Source of the DNA: Haliscomenobacter hydrossis DSM 1100
Lineage (GTDB): Bacteria > Bacteroidota > Bacteroidia > Chitinophagales > Saprospiraceae
DNA: 64,000 nt
Assembly: GCF_000212735.1 (NCBI RefSeq)
Contig: NC_015510.1
Span: forward strand, 6,139,001 to 6,203,000
Direction: 5' to 3'
How positions within the stretch are numbered: position 1 is the first letter of the stretch; every line of letters begins with the position of its first letter. A program made the translations under genes and the position numbers. Under the pieces are notes generated by a model. The model had not been told where the DNA came from, did not search any database, and was given only the letters and a program-made list of their open reading frames with translations. This document shows positions 1 through 9,190 of the stretch, one piece after another.

Positions 1-2782
1 AGACGTAACTAATTTTGGAACCACTAGCGGCTACCCCTCCTAGCGTGATCTCCGTAGCTCCACCAAACTTACCTCCGTAGTTGATGCGGTAGTTGACAAA
101 ACCTACAAAGCGGTGACGCAGATCATTGTCAGCAAAAGACGCCTCCAAGTAGTTTTGACCACCTACTGTAGGTGCATTGGCTTGTACCGTACTACCTACC
201 GATTGCAAGTCAGTTGCTTTTGCATAGGTATACCCCAGCATTCCCCCAAATCCGTTCACCGCAGGTTTTTCCAACTTGGCGGTGAAAGAGTATGAAGATC
301 CTTCGTTGGTATTGGCCAATACAAAGGCGTTAGAAATAGTTGGATTGATGAAGCGAGCAGCAGCAAGCCCTGCCCCACTCACACCAGAACCAGGGAAGCG
401 ATCACGATTGTCGGCACCTGTCAGTGTACGGTCTGGGCCTTTTAGGTTAGCATCTACATAGCGCAAACCTTGCAATACCTTGTTGTACAAGGCCTCTACA
501 GTCAGTACCAGGCCCAAAGGCAATTGTTGGTCAATGGCGATGTTGTTTTTCCAAAGGCTAGGATATTTCAGATCTTCTCTGGAAGCATTGATCACGTAAC
601 CCCGCAAATTGTTGATGTCGGTATTCGTTGGAACGAAACGGCTTGGGTCGGTAGTAAATGGGTAATTAGTAGTGTTGGTAACGTTGATTAACGCGGTATT
701 TACCCCATTGTTACCCAATTGGTTGGATACCAGTACTTGTGGAATTCTTGATACAAAGATACCCGTACCGCCACGAATTTGAGTTTTTTGATCACCCTTA
801 ACATCGAGGTTGAAGCCCACACGTGGAGACAATTGCAGGTTGGCTTTGGGGAAAGCACTGGTGTTGATTTTCAAATTTTCACCATTTTCATCCTTGAAGG
901 TCAGCGCGCCTACAACGGGGTTGAAGAAATCTTCGGCAGTACCATTGTCGTACTGGAACAGGTCACCACGAACACCGTAAGTCAATTTGAACTTCTTGGA
1001 CACCTGTAATTCGTCCTGAATGTAAGCAGTAAATGTCGACAACTTCAGTACTTGCAGCGGCTCGATACCTCCAGGCAATAAGGAATAACGCAGGTTGTAG
1101 CGGTTTACCGTTACCGGTGAGGTTGTAGCGTCTGGATTGTTTTTAAACTGTAGCGCAGCAGTTTTGAAGTCATCAATGGAGTTGTACACATAAACACCAT
1201 TAGATGTAGGGTAGAATACGTTGTCGGACTGAAAGTATTCATACCCTAAACCGAAGGTGAAGTAGTGTTTTTTCACCGAAAGATTGTAGTTGTTGATCAG
1301 ATTGAGTGTGCTGTAACTCAACTTGTTGTTTGGCGTAAATGGGTCAAAACCAACCGTAGTATAGGTTGACCCATCCTTCAAAATATCTACAGTTGGGAAA
1401 AGTTGAGTGCGGTAGGTACGGTCTTCAATTTGTTTGTTGAAGGTTGCTACAAAGTTGTTCGAGGTTTTGTTGCTCAATACCGAGTTCAATTCAAAAGCGA
1501 CCGAACGAGTGTTATCCGCAATCAAATACCCCGTATTTTCACCAGAAATCGCTAGGGAAGAGTTTTGACGGAAACCAGCACCCGCAGTGTTACTACTGTT
1601 GGAGCTACTGATCACTTGCTCTGACTCGGAGTTGTGGTGAGAATAGCGCAAAGAGGCTTTGTGCTTTTGGCTGATGTTGTAGTCCAGGCGGATAATTCCT
1701 TTTTGACTGGTTACATCGTTGTTGAAGTTGTCCAAAGCACCCAGATCGTAGTCGAAGTTGGTCTTCATAAAACTGCTCAAATCCAAAAGATCCGCCTCCG
1801 TAACCCGCGAAACGTTACCCGTTGCGCCAGTACGGTTTAACTGCCAGGTAAGTGCAGGGTTGGAACTTTTGAATTGCTCTCCATTAAAGAAGAAGAACAA
1901 TTTATTTTTGATGATGGGTCCACCTAAGCGGAATCCTGTAGTTTTTTCGTCGATGTTTACAGCAGGGATATTCTGGCCATCAGCTTTATCCCCAACGATG
2001 TCATTGGTACGCCAGATGTGGTAAGCTGATCCCGAGAATTCATTGGTACCAGAACGGGTTACCGCGTTGATGCCTGCTCCGGCAAAACCTGACTGACGAA
2101 CGTCGAAAGGAGCAATGTTGACTTGCAATTCTTCCAATGCATCTAGGGAAATTGCGGTAGTACCCGTACGACCACCCGCCTGAGAAGAAGAACCCAAACC
2201 AAAACCGTTGTTGAACACAGAACCGTCAATGGTAAAGTTGTTAAAACGGCTGTCCTGCCCGGCAAAAGAGCGTCCATTGCTGTAAGCGTTGTACTTGGTA
2301 ATGTCGTCCACAGTACGGCCAATGGTAGGAAGGCTGTTGATGGCTTTGGTGTCGTATTGTACTGCGGCACCGGTACGATTGCTGGAGAAGATGGAGTTTT
2401 TACCGCTGCTGATCACTACGTCGTCTAGCGTTACTGTTTGTTCTTCCAATGCAAAGTTCAGCGTGGCAGCGGTACCCAGGCTGATGTAGATGTTTTCTTT
2501 TACTTGGTCAGAGAAACCGGTGTACGTCACCGTAATTTTGTATGGACCGCCTACACGCATACCCGGCATGCGGTATGAACCGTCCAGGTTTGTAGCGGTA
2601 CCATAACTTGTACCCGAGGGTACGTGTACTGCAACCACGTTGGCACCAATCAGGGCTTCGCCTTTGGAGTCGGTAATGATACCGGCCATAGCAGAAGAAG
2701 TCACCTGGGCAATAGCGCCAAATTGCGCTGCAAGGATGATGATCACTGTGCAAAGCGCTTTAAACAGGTTAGCAAGCTTCAT
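1..2782 (-). CDS. TonB-dependent receptor with carboxypeptidase-regulatory-like N-terminal domain (partial, C-terminus beyond window)
   Basis: Reading leftward from the ATG at 2782 the frame stays open to the window edge, giving at least 927 residues, so the C-terminus is missing. The start [19 protein letters not shown] is a signal peptide ending near AQV. Residues about 25-110 look like a CarboxypepD_reg (CNA-B-like) domain with [16 protein letters not shown] and a [16 protein letters not shown] turn. Next come a plug-like segment ([44 protein letters not shown]) and long alternating strands typical of an outer-membrane beta-barrel. The architecture matches Oar/SusC-type receptors, which move large substrates across the outer membrane using TonB energy. 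No SusD-like partner is visible, so the substrate is unknown. Confidence is high for the family and low for the ligand. Confidence 0.93.
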   Translation of the reverse strand, partial: MKLANLFKALCTVIIILAAQFGAIAQVTSSAMAGIITDSKGEALIGANVVAVHVPSGTSYGTATNLDGSYRMPGMRVGGPYKITVTYTGFSDQVKENIYISLGTAATLNFALEEQTVTLDDVVISSGKNSIFSSNRTGAAVQYDTKAINSLPTIGRTVDDITKYNAYSNGRSFAGQDSRFNNFTIDGSVFNNGFGLGSSSQAGGRTGTTAISLDALEELQVNIAPFDVRQSGFAGAGINAVTRSGTNEFSGSAYHIWRTNDIVGDKADGQNIPAVNIDEKTTGFRLGGPIIKNKLFFFFNGEQFKSSNPALTWQLNRTGATGNVSRVTEADLLDLSSFMKTNFDYDLGALDNFNNDVTSQKGIIRLDYNISQKHKASLRYSHHNSESEQVISSSNSSNTAGAGFRQNSSLAISGENTGYLIADNTRSVAFELNSVLSNKTSNNFVATFNKQIEDRTYRTQLFPTVDILKDGSTYTTVGFDPFTPNNKLSYSTLNLINNYNLSVKKHYFTFGLGYEYFQSDNVFYPTSNGVYVYNSIDDFKTAALQFKNNPDATTSPVTVNRYNLRYSLLPGGIEPLQVLKLSTFTAYIQDELQVSKKFKLTYGVRGDLFQYDNGTAEDFFNPVVGALTFKDENGENLKINTSAFPKANLQLSPRVGFNLDVKGDQKTQIRGGTGIFVSRIPQVLVSNQLGNNGVNTALINVTNTTNYPFTTDPSRFVPTNTDINNLRGYVINASREDLKYPSLWKNNIAIDQQLPLGLVLTVEALYNKVLQGLRYVDANLKGPDRTLTGADNRDRFPGSGVSGAGLAAARFINPTISNAFVLANTNEGSSYSFTAKLEKPAVNGFGGMLGYTYAKATDLQSVGSTVQANAPTVGGQNYLEASFADNDLRHRFVGFVNYRINYGGKFGGATEITLGGVAASGSKISYV

Positions 2783-3189
2783 AAACTAGTTAAATTTGGT
2801 GATGGAATGAATGAGAGCAAAATCACGCCACAAAATTAACTCACGCTTTTGAAACCAATATTAACTAAATGTTAGTTTTCTGATTAAAAATCAATTGATT
2901 ACAAAAAATGCATCTATGTTAATTTTATTGTAAAAACATTGTTTTATGGAATAAAAAAAGACGCTTCCTAAATTTGGGATTGTATAATTTTTTTTTTGTG
3001 GTGAAATAGTAGAAAAAGCCCCTAATTTAAAAAGTTAACATAAAATTAACATTGGAGATTGAACTAAACTCATTTGAAAAAAGATAATATTATTCCAGGA
3101 CCCTCAGTGAATGTACTGAACGCCCTAAATCGTATTTTCTTGCTTTAGCTCAGGTATATTTTTTATGCAAAAAGCCCACAAATGCAAAA
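2783..3189. other. AT-rich intergenic region between LysM gene and TonB receptor
   Basis: About 400 bases carry no convincing gene. The part nearest 2783 holds the candidate promoter of the receptor. The remainder is very AT-rich, with long A and T runs near 2990. No hairpin terminator for the LysM gene, RNA gene or repeat was recognised. Confidence 0.5.
2831..2858 (-). promoter_or_regulatory. candidate Bacteroidota-type promoter of the TonB-dependent receptor
   Basis: On the minus strand TAATTTTG (2831-2838) matches the TAnnTTTG -7 element. A TTG (2856-2858) lies 17 bases upstream as a possible -33 element. Transcription would begin near 2824, about 40 bases before the ATG. This is a motif match only. 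Confidence 0.4.
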
Positions 3190-4293
3190 TTATTCCAAAA
3201 ATATTTTTTGATTTGGCCACACTATATCGTACGCGCCCATATTGTTTAAAGCGCGTAAACGCTCGGGAGGTAGCTGGTAAAAATCAGCAATTGTTTCCAG
3301 GGTATCGTCAGTCTTCACTACATGTGCCCGGCGACCATTTTCGACAATGAGTGATGAATTGCTGCCTGCGGGATTTGTGGTAGGGTATCCGCGCGCAGCA
3401 AAATCATAACTATTGGGCACGGCATTGGTATTGTTCAAATTAGGGTCGTATTGGTCTTCCTGTCGGTAGGAGTAATTACCCGATGGGTTGCTGGTACCTG
3501 GATTACTGTAGGTTGGATTACCGTAGGTTGGATTACCGTAGGTTGGATTACCATAGGTATTGTAGTCATTTGGTAAATTAGTGCTATTGTAGTTGTTGCG
3601 ATTGGCAAAACGATCCTGCGGGGGAAAAAAACTGGGTATAGGGGAGCTGTAGTTTTGAGTTCCTGCTGTAGTCGTATTGCCAGGATTCATTTGTTCATAG
3701 GACGCGGGATTATCGCCTTGATACCCAGCGGTGATACAAGGGTTCACGTTGAGCAAAGACCCTGGCTGTACAAGGTCTTGGGCACCAAGATTGTTCATAA
3801 ATCGCAGGCGCTCTTCGGTCAGTCCATAGTATTGAGCAATGGATGCCAGTGACTCACCTGCTAAAAAGGTATGGTTCTGCAGACCACTCAGCCAACCTGG
3901 AGTACGCGGGCTCAGCTGATTGTACTGAGCTGGAATGGCATTGCTTGTATACGGTGCTGGTGCACCAATGCTCAGATTCATTCCCGTACTGATCAAGTCT
4001 GAATTGAGGGAATTCCAAGTTTTAATATCTTCAATACCAACACTGTACAGTTGTGAAATGCGGTACAGTGTTTCACCTTTTTTGACAACATGGGTTTTGT
4101 AACCCTGATTTTGCAAGGTATTGCCAAAGGTTGAGGTATTGGTTTCCGGAGCATATACCGGATTAACTGGCTGAATGTTGGCCGAATTGTAAGCAGGATT
4201 TGGCAGCAATGGGGGAGGAGCTACATAAGATTGCGCCAGTAGGCCCAAAGGCGACAAAATCAGCATGTACAGCGTAATTGAATTTTTTCTCAT
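3190..4293 (-). CDS. secreted protein with three LysM domains
   Basis: This 367-residue protein starts with a signal peptide (MRKNSITLYMLILSPLGLLAQ). Three LysM-like modules follow: about residues 68-110 (HVVKKGETLYRISQLYSVG), 141-185 (HTFLAGESLASIAQYYGL) and 322-367 (HVVKTDDTLETIADFYQL). LysM modules bind N-acetylglucosamine polymers such as peptidoglycan, so a periplasmic or cell-wall location is expected. The linker between modules two and three is rich in Asn, Pro, Tyr and Gly and holds tandem NPTYG pentapeptides encoded by 15-base repeats. No catalytic domain is visible, so a structural or anchoring role is inferred. It lies between surface-protein genes, all on the minus strand. Confidence 0.85.
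   Translation of the reverse strand: MRKNSITLYMLILSPLGLLAQSYVAPPPLLPNPAYNSANIQPVNPVYAPETNTSTFGNTLQNQGYKTHVVKKGETLYRISQLYSVGIEDIKTWNSLNSDLISTGMNLSIGAPAPYTSNAIPAQYNQLSPRTPGWLSGLQNHTFLAGESLASIAQYYGLTEERLRFMNNLGAQDLVQPGSLLNVNPCITAGYQGDNPASYEQMNPGNTTTAGTQNYSSPIPSFFPPQDRFANRNNYNSTNLPNDYNTYGNPTYGNPTYGNPTYSNPGTSNPSGNYSYRQEDQYDPNLNNTNAVPNSYDFAARGYPTTNPAGSNSSLIVENGRRAHVVKTDDTLETIADFYQLPPERLRALNNMGAYDIVWPNQKIFLE
3501..3560. repeat. 15-bp tandem repeat, four units, inside LysM gene
   Basis: Units of GATTACCGTAGGTTG repeat four times (3501, 3516, 3531, 3546); the first and last units carry substitutions. On the minus strand they encode the NPTYG pentapeptide. The unit length is a multiple of three, so copy-number changes would not break the frame. 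Confidence 0.9.
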
Positions 4294-4398
4294 GTTGATT
4301 AGCTTTGAATATCAAGGCAATTTGCGGTTTTTTATCCAAAAAAACAATATTTTTATAAGGACTTACATCTATGCTTTTTTTGGGGTATAAAAAGGAAA

Positions 4399-4429
4399 GG
4401 CTGCAAAGTATCACTTTGCAGCCTTTTTT
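4399..4429. terminator. rho-independent terminator (bidirectional shape)
   Basis: Perfect 10-base arms GGCTGCAAAG (4399-4408) and CTTTGCAGCC (4414-4423) flank a five-base loop. A T-run follows on the plus strand and a T-rich stretch on the minus strand. It lies just after the stop of the minus-strand giant gene at 4446 and probably ends its transcript. Confidence 0.8.
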
Positions 4430-4445
4430 GTTGGTAAAATGTATT

Positions 4446-6815
4446 TTACTCCACAATCACCATCTTCTTGGTAGCAGTGAAATCGTCAGCTTCGAGGGTG
4501 TAATACAACACACCAGAAGCGTTCAAATCAGTGGCCTTGAGGATAACTTGGTTGAAACCTTTTGCGTAGTCAGCACGGATGCTTTTCAGTACCCGACCGG
4601 TTACATCGCTGATGGTCAAAGTAGCAGCAGCAGCTTTTGGCAAGTTGAAGCTGATCATCGTCTCCCCGTTGAATGGGTTAGGCGTGTTTTGCTTCAGTTC
4701 AAAACCATTGGCAACCGCAGCACCGCTGAACTTCAGGGCAACATTCAGTTGGTCGTTGCTTGCGCTGTATGCTTCCGCAGAAACGATACGGTTCAGGCTC
4801 AGTGCGCTGCTCAGTTGAGCGTCAGCTTTGGCACGAAGTACCAAAGTGAACAAAGCACCTTGCTTCGCTTCACCATTCCAGGAAGTGGTGATCACTCCTT
4901 CGTTGGTAAATACTCCGAAGTTTTCAGCTTTGGCTACACCGTAAACGATGTCTACCAATTCAACTTTACTCTTGTCCAGGTTCAATGCGAACTGGTAACC
5001 CTGAATGCTCTTCAGGTCAGCAGCAGAGAATTCTACACTGTACTCCTGGCCAGCCTTCAAGGCAGCGTCAGCAGCGTTGATGTCCAGCGTACCAGCAGTG
5101 CGTACGTCAACAGAAGCAGCAGAACTTACTGCAGCACTTGCGTTGACATCACCCACTTTAACCGCTACAAAGCTAGCGTTGATGTTTCCAGCCAAGTCGT
5201 TGATGTTCACAACTTCTGGGAAGCTAGCCGCCCATGGGTTGCTGGCATTGGGGAAATTGTAAGCTGCATCAACGAATCTCCAGGAAGTGTTGTTCTGGAA
5301 AGTCTGATCGATGTTGAGGATCAACTTGCGCAGGGCAATCAAGTCCAAAGTAGTGATTGACTTAGAGTTGTTGACGTCAGCAGCAATCATTTTGTATGGG
5401 CTGTTCAGGGCCTGTACATTCAGGATGTGCTTCTGGATCAAGACCAGGTCAAAAGTAGATACACCGTTGAGGTGGTTTTTGTCCAATTGTGGCGTTACGG
5501 TGAAGTCGTTTCCTTTGGTCAAGTTAACGAATGCATAACCGCCAGTTGCAGTTGAAGTAGCGCTCATGGAAGCCTGGCCACTCAAGGTGATGGTTGCACC
5601 CTGGAGGTTAGCGTTGCCTTCCGTTGCGATTGTACCGGCTACAGTAGCACTGTTGCCAGGATTAGCAGTAGGACAAACCGAACGGTTGTCTTGTACTTCG
5701 ATGAAAGTGATACAGAAGTCGTCATTGCCTTGCTCATCCCATGCGTGAATTTCAACCAAAACAGGAGCGCCAACATCATCACAATCCAGATCGATACCGG
5801 TTTGGCTGGCGATAACTGGCTCACCAACGCGGTTGATCGAGTACTTGGTCACCAGTTTCAGGCCGTTTTTGGCTTCTCCCTGACCATAACAATCGTAAAT
5901 GTCCGAAGCTACGAAGTCAGAAGCCCATACCGCCATCATACCACCACCAGTGCCGTTAGGCATCAGTTCAGTGCTCAAGCCATTGATACAAATTGGTGCT
6001 GGTCCTTTGCAATCGGCAACCACAAATGGAATCCGGGTTGCTTTGCTGAGGTTACCACACTCGTCACGTACCACCACGATCAGATCGTGCGTGCCTACGG
6101 GCAAGTTTTTCACCGTGATCTCGAATTGACCATTGCCCAAATCTTTGGTTGACCAACGTGGCGTGGCGTACAGAATCATCGAACCGGCATTGGTCGTTTG
6201 ACCAGGTGCAACCATCAAGTACTGTGTTTCCAAAGTCACTTTATCGGTACAGTTGTCGGTAGCCGCAACGGTGATCGTTACGTCAGCCAAACAATCGGCA
6301 CCTTCGCGGATGCAGAACGTATCTCTTGGTGCAGTTACTACTGGTGCCACTTCGTCGTATACCTTGATGATCTGGGTATACATGAAAGAGTGGTAGTATT
6401 CCCAATCCTGGAAGTAATCGTAAGGGTGAGCATAGATTTCTGACTTACAGAATGGCATTAAGCCAGCAGAAATCGTTACGCTGCTACCCAAAGAAGAGTA
6501 ACCACCGTAGTTGCCATCGCCACGTACATAGATGTCGTCACCGTTGTTGGGCGTCAGGTCTTTCGACAACCAGAATTCTTCATTCAGGTCACGATCGCGG
6601 TCACGAACCAACATGTAGATTGGATTCTTGCCATAGTTACCCCACAAGCCGCGGTCAACTACATAAACAGATCCTTCTGCCATTGGGTCACCACAACGGT
6701 CGTCGTAAGCACACCAGTTGATCACGGTATAAGTACGGAAGATTTTGTAGCACTCATCGTCAGAAGCATCGTAACGCTTGTCGGTGATGTTCACCGCCAG
6801 GATGTCACAAGACAA
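4446..6815 (-). CDS. giant T9SS surface protein A, 3' part after frameshift
   Basis: This is the C-terminal piece of the gene whose 5' part lies at 6946-11775. The in-frame reading continues upstream to the frameshift at 6957-6960; the first ATG within it is at 6815. It carries HYR-like segments (YDEVAPVVTAPRDTFC), a CNA-B-like fold (VAGTIATEGNANLQG), a dockerin-like pair (GVSTFDLVLIQKHIL and ADVNNSKSITTLDLIALRK), a cohesin-like domain (IQGYQFALNLDKSKVELVDI) and a type IX secretion sorting tail (NTPNPFNGETMISFNLP to ATKKMVIVE). Paralogue B contains the same sequence inside one continuous frame. Alone this piece has no signal peptide, so it would not be exported unless the frame is restored. 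Confidence 0.8.
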   Translation of the reverse strand: MSCDILAVNITDKRYDASDDECYKIFRTYTVINWCAYDDRCGDPMAEGSVYVVDRGLWGNYGKNPIYMLVRDRDRDLNEEFWLSKDLTPNNGDDIYVRGDGNYGGYSSLGSSVTISAGLMPFCKSEIYAHPYDYFQDWEYYHSFMYTQIIKVYDEVAPVVTAPRDTFCIREGADCLADVTITVAATDNCTDKVTLETQYLMVAPGQTTNAGSMILYATPRWSTKDLGNGQFEITVKNLPVGTHDLIVVVRDECGNLSKATRIPFVVADCKGPAPICINGLSTELMPNGTGGGMMAVWASDFVASDIYDCYGQGEAKNGLKLVTKYSINRVGEPVIASQTGIDLDCDDVGAPVLVEIHAWDEQGNDDFCITFIEVQDNRSVCPTANPGNSATVAGTIATEGNANLQGATITLSGQASMSATSTATGGYAFVNLTKGNDFTVTPQLDKNHLNGVSTFDLVLIQKHILNVQALNSPYKMIAADVNNSKSITTLDLIALRKLILNIDQTFQNNTSWRFVDAAYNFPNASNPWAASFPEVVNINDLAGNINASFVAVKVGDVNASAAVSSAASVDVRTAGTLDINAADAALKAGQEYSVEFSAADLKSIQGYQFALNLDKSKVELVDIVYGVAKAENFGVFTNEGVITTSWNGEAKQGALFTLVLRAKADAQLSSALSLNRIVSAEAYSASNDQLNVALKFSGAAVANGFELKQNTPNPFNGETMISFNLPKAAAATLTISDVTGRVLKSIRADYAKGFNQVILKATDLNASGVLYYTLEADDFTATKKMVIVE

Positions 6816-9190
6816 TTCGTCGGTCAGAACCGTATCAATGATTGGGGTTTTGCAATCAGAATCAACGTCTTTAGGGAAACAAATGTCGTATTGGTGAATT
6901 GGACGAACCCAGATGGTCTGGTAGCAAGTGATCGTGATGGGGCCTTTAACCGTTTCTTTTGGTCAATGCCCAGCTACGTACGATTTTGCCATAACCACAC
7001 TTCAGGTTTTTGGTCACGGTGTAAACGGTATCCAGGTTAGCACAATCGCTACCCGTGGTGATGCTTACGTCACCAAATACTGCCGCAGAAGCTACTTTGT
7101 CCTCGATGATGGCCAGGTTTTTCTCATCACAATCAACCGTGATGTCCCATGGAGCCACACAAGTTGGAGCCACTTTATCTTCGATCAGTACATCATTCCA
7201 GCAGTAGTTCCAGTTGCTTTCATCCACCGAAGTAGTTGCAGGATTATCAGCAGTGTCAGCGCCCCACAATTCGATGGTGACGCGCTCAGCCAAATCGCAG
7301 CAGAAGAAATCAACCGCATCTTGCAGCGGAGTCATGATTTTGCCTCCTTTGGTGGCAAAGAATTCTCCACGGTCAAAAATATCACCGTCGCCGTTGTTGT
7401 CGATACCATCCACAACTTCTTTGCCGTCCACGATCCACTTCCAGTTCGCAGGTGCATCTTTAGGATCATCAAATGGGGCAGCATCAATTTTGCCGTTGCC
7501 GTTTGAATCGTATCCTTTTTGGATGAAGCTAGCCGTGCAAGAAGTGGGTACATTGCGACGAACCGCAATCCAAGCCAACTTACAGTTGTCCCAAGAGCCT
7601 TCATCGATGTCCGCAGCAGTTACCTGTGCGTAGCCATCAACATAGCCATTGGCGTTGCTCAAGCTAATGTGCAGGTCATCATCACACTTCATCACTGGTG
7701 CAATTTTGTCCTTCACTTCGAACTCGAAGCACAAAGTAGAGGAATTGTAGCAACCGTCGAAAGCCTCGATTTTCATTACGTGGCGGCCAACTGGTACTCC
7801 AATCATATTGCCATTCATGATGGCGTAGTCTACTTTTTCCCATTGGATAAGGCAATTATCTTCATCCTCTTCAGCAGCATATGGGCTATCAGGACCTTCG
7901 TAAACGAGGATACCTTTCACATAACGATCTTTAGTGTATACACTTACGCTAATGTTCGTCAGGGTACAGTTGTCTTTGATCTCTACGCCAAAGGCGCTCT
8001 TGATGCCCGCAGCAGTGATGGGGAAAGCAGCCGTGCAATCCATTGGACCCGTGGAGATCACGTAGGGCGCATGGTGCTCATAAGTAGCTGTGGGCGCCTT
8101 GAAGTCACCAATTTTGATCAGGATGTGGAAGGTATCTACAATTTTACCCGCACACCAGTCAAATACATACAAGGCCCGGTCGATCTTCACCCCTTTGCCC
8201 CCACAGATTGGGAACTCGGTGTCTTTGATCGATACAGAATAGTTGCACTCCAGTTTATCCAGATAGATCAAACGATAGTTGCTGGAAGTGTGGAAGTAAC
8301 TGGTGTCGTAAGGCGTTACGTCGTCATGCAGGATCAGGCTCTTGTCGGGTGTACAAGACTGGTACTCAACTACCCAATCGTAGCCAGGAGTGCCAGCAGC
8401 AACACCAGTTTGGCCAGTTACTGGACGGTCAGCAGGACCACCAATGCTAAATACAAAATCATCAAGGTCAGGGCGAGTGAAGTAGATGTTTTGGATGTAG
8501 GCATCCGCACGCATGCCGTTGCAATCCGTAGCCACCCATTCGCGCTCGATTTTGGCGTAGTAGCCATTCTGTACAAACTGAGGATCGGTACAAGAGTAGA
8601 AAATTACTTTGTCCGTCCACTTTAAAGTTACACGGCAACCGCAATCGCGGCAGTTGTCTTTGTAATACGCATAACCCAGGTTTTTGATGTTGTCAGGAAC
8701 CAAAGCTGGAGGGATCAAGCCCAATTGGCAGTTGTCACCAAAAGCCAAACCAGGAATACCTTCAGCGTTGTTGATGGTACGACCGTCCGTTGCATTGGCA
8801 GCAGGACGTGGAGAGTTGGGTGCACCTACGTTACCAATGGTGCGTCTTTCGTTCAACACATAGTTGACATCGTAGCAATCCAAAGTGACGTCAGCAGGAG
8901 CGCAGATCAGCTCAGGTGCGGTTTTGTCTTCAGCGGTGATTTTACCCCAGCAAGGACTAAACACGAAACATCTTACGTATTCTGGCTTCAATCTTACCAC
9001 ATAAGTATAAGTACCTGCACAAGTGATGATGTTGCTGCCTTTGGTACCGCTAATTACCACCTCAAGGGCATCGCGCAATACCTGACCATTTTCGCAACGG
9101 TCAAAATCAATCACGTGATTGGGCAGTACGGTAAACTTGCAGTTGGCGTCCAGGCTCACATTCACCTCACCCATACAAGACAGACATGCT
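4446..9190 (-). repeat. shared giant-protein module, copy A
   Basis: About 4.7 kb encodes the common C-terminal module. It aligns end to end with 11996-16735 and 21349-26066. Copies A and B are nearly identical in the last 2.5 kb, differing at only scattered bases per line. Confidence 0.9.
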
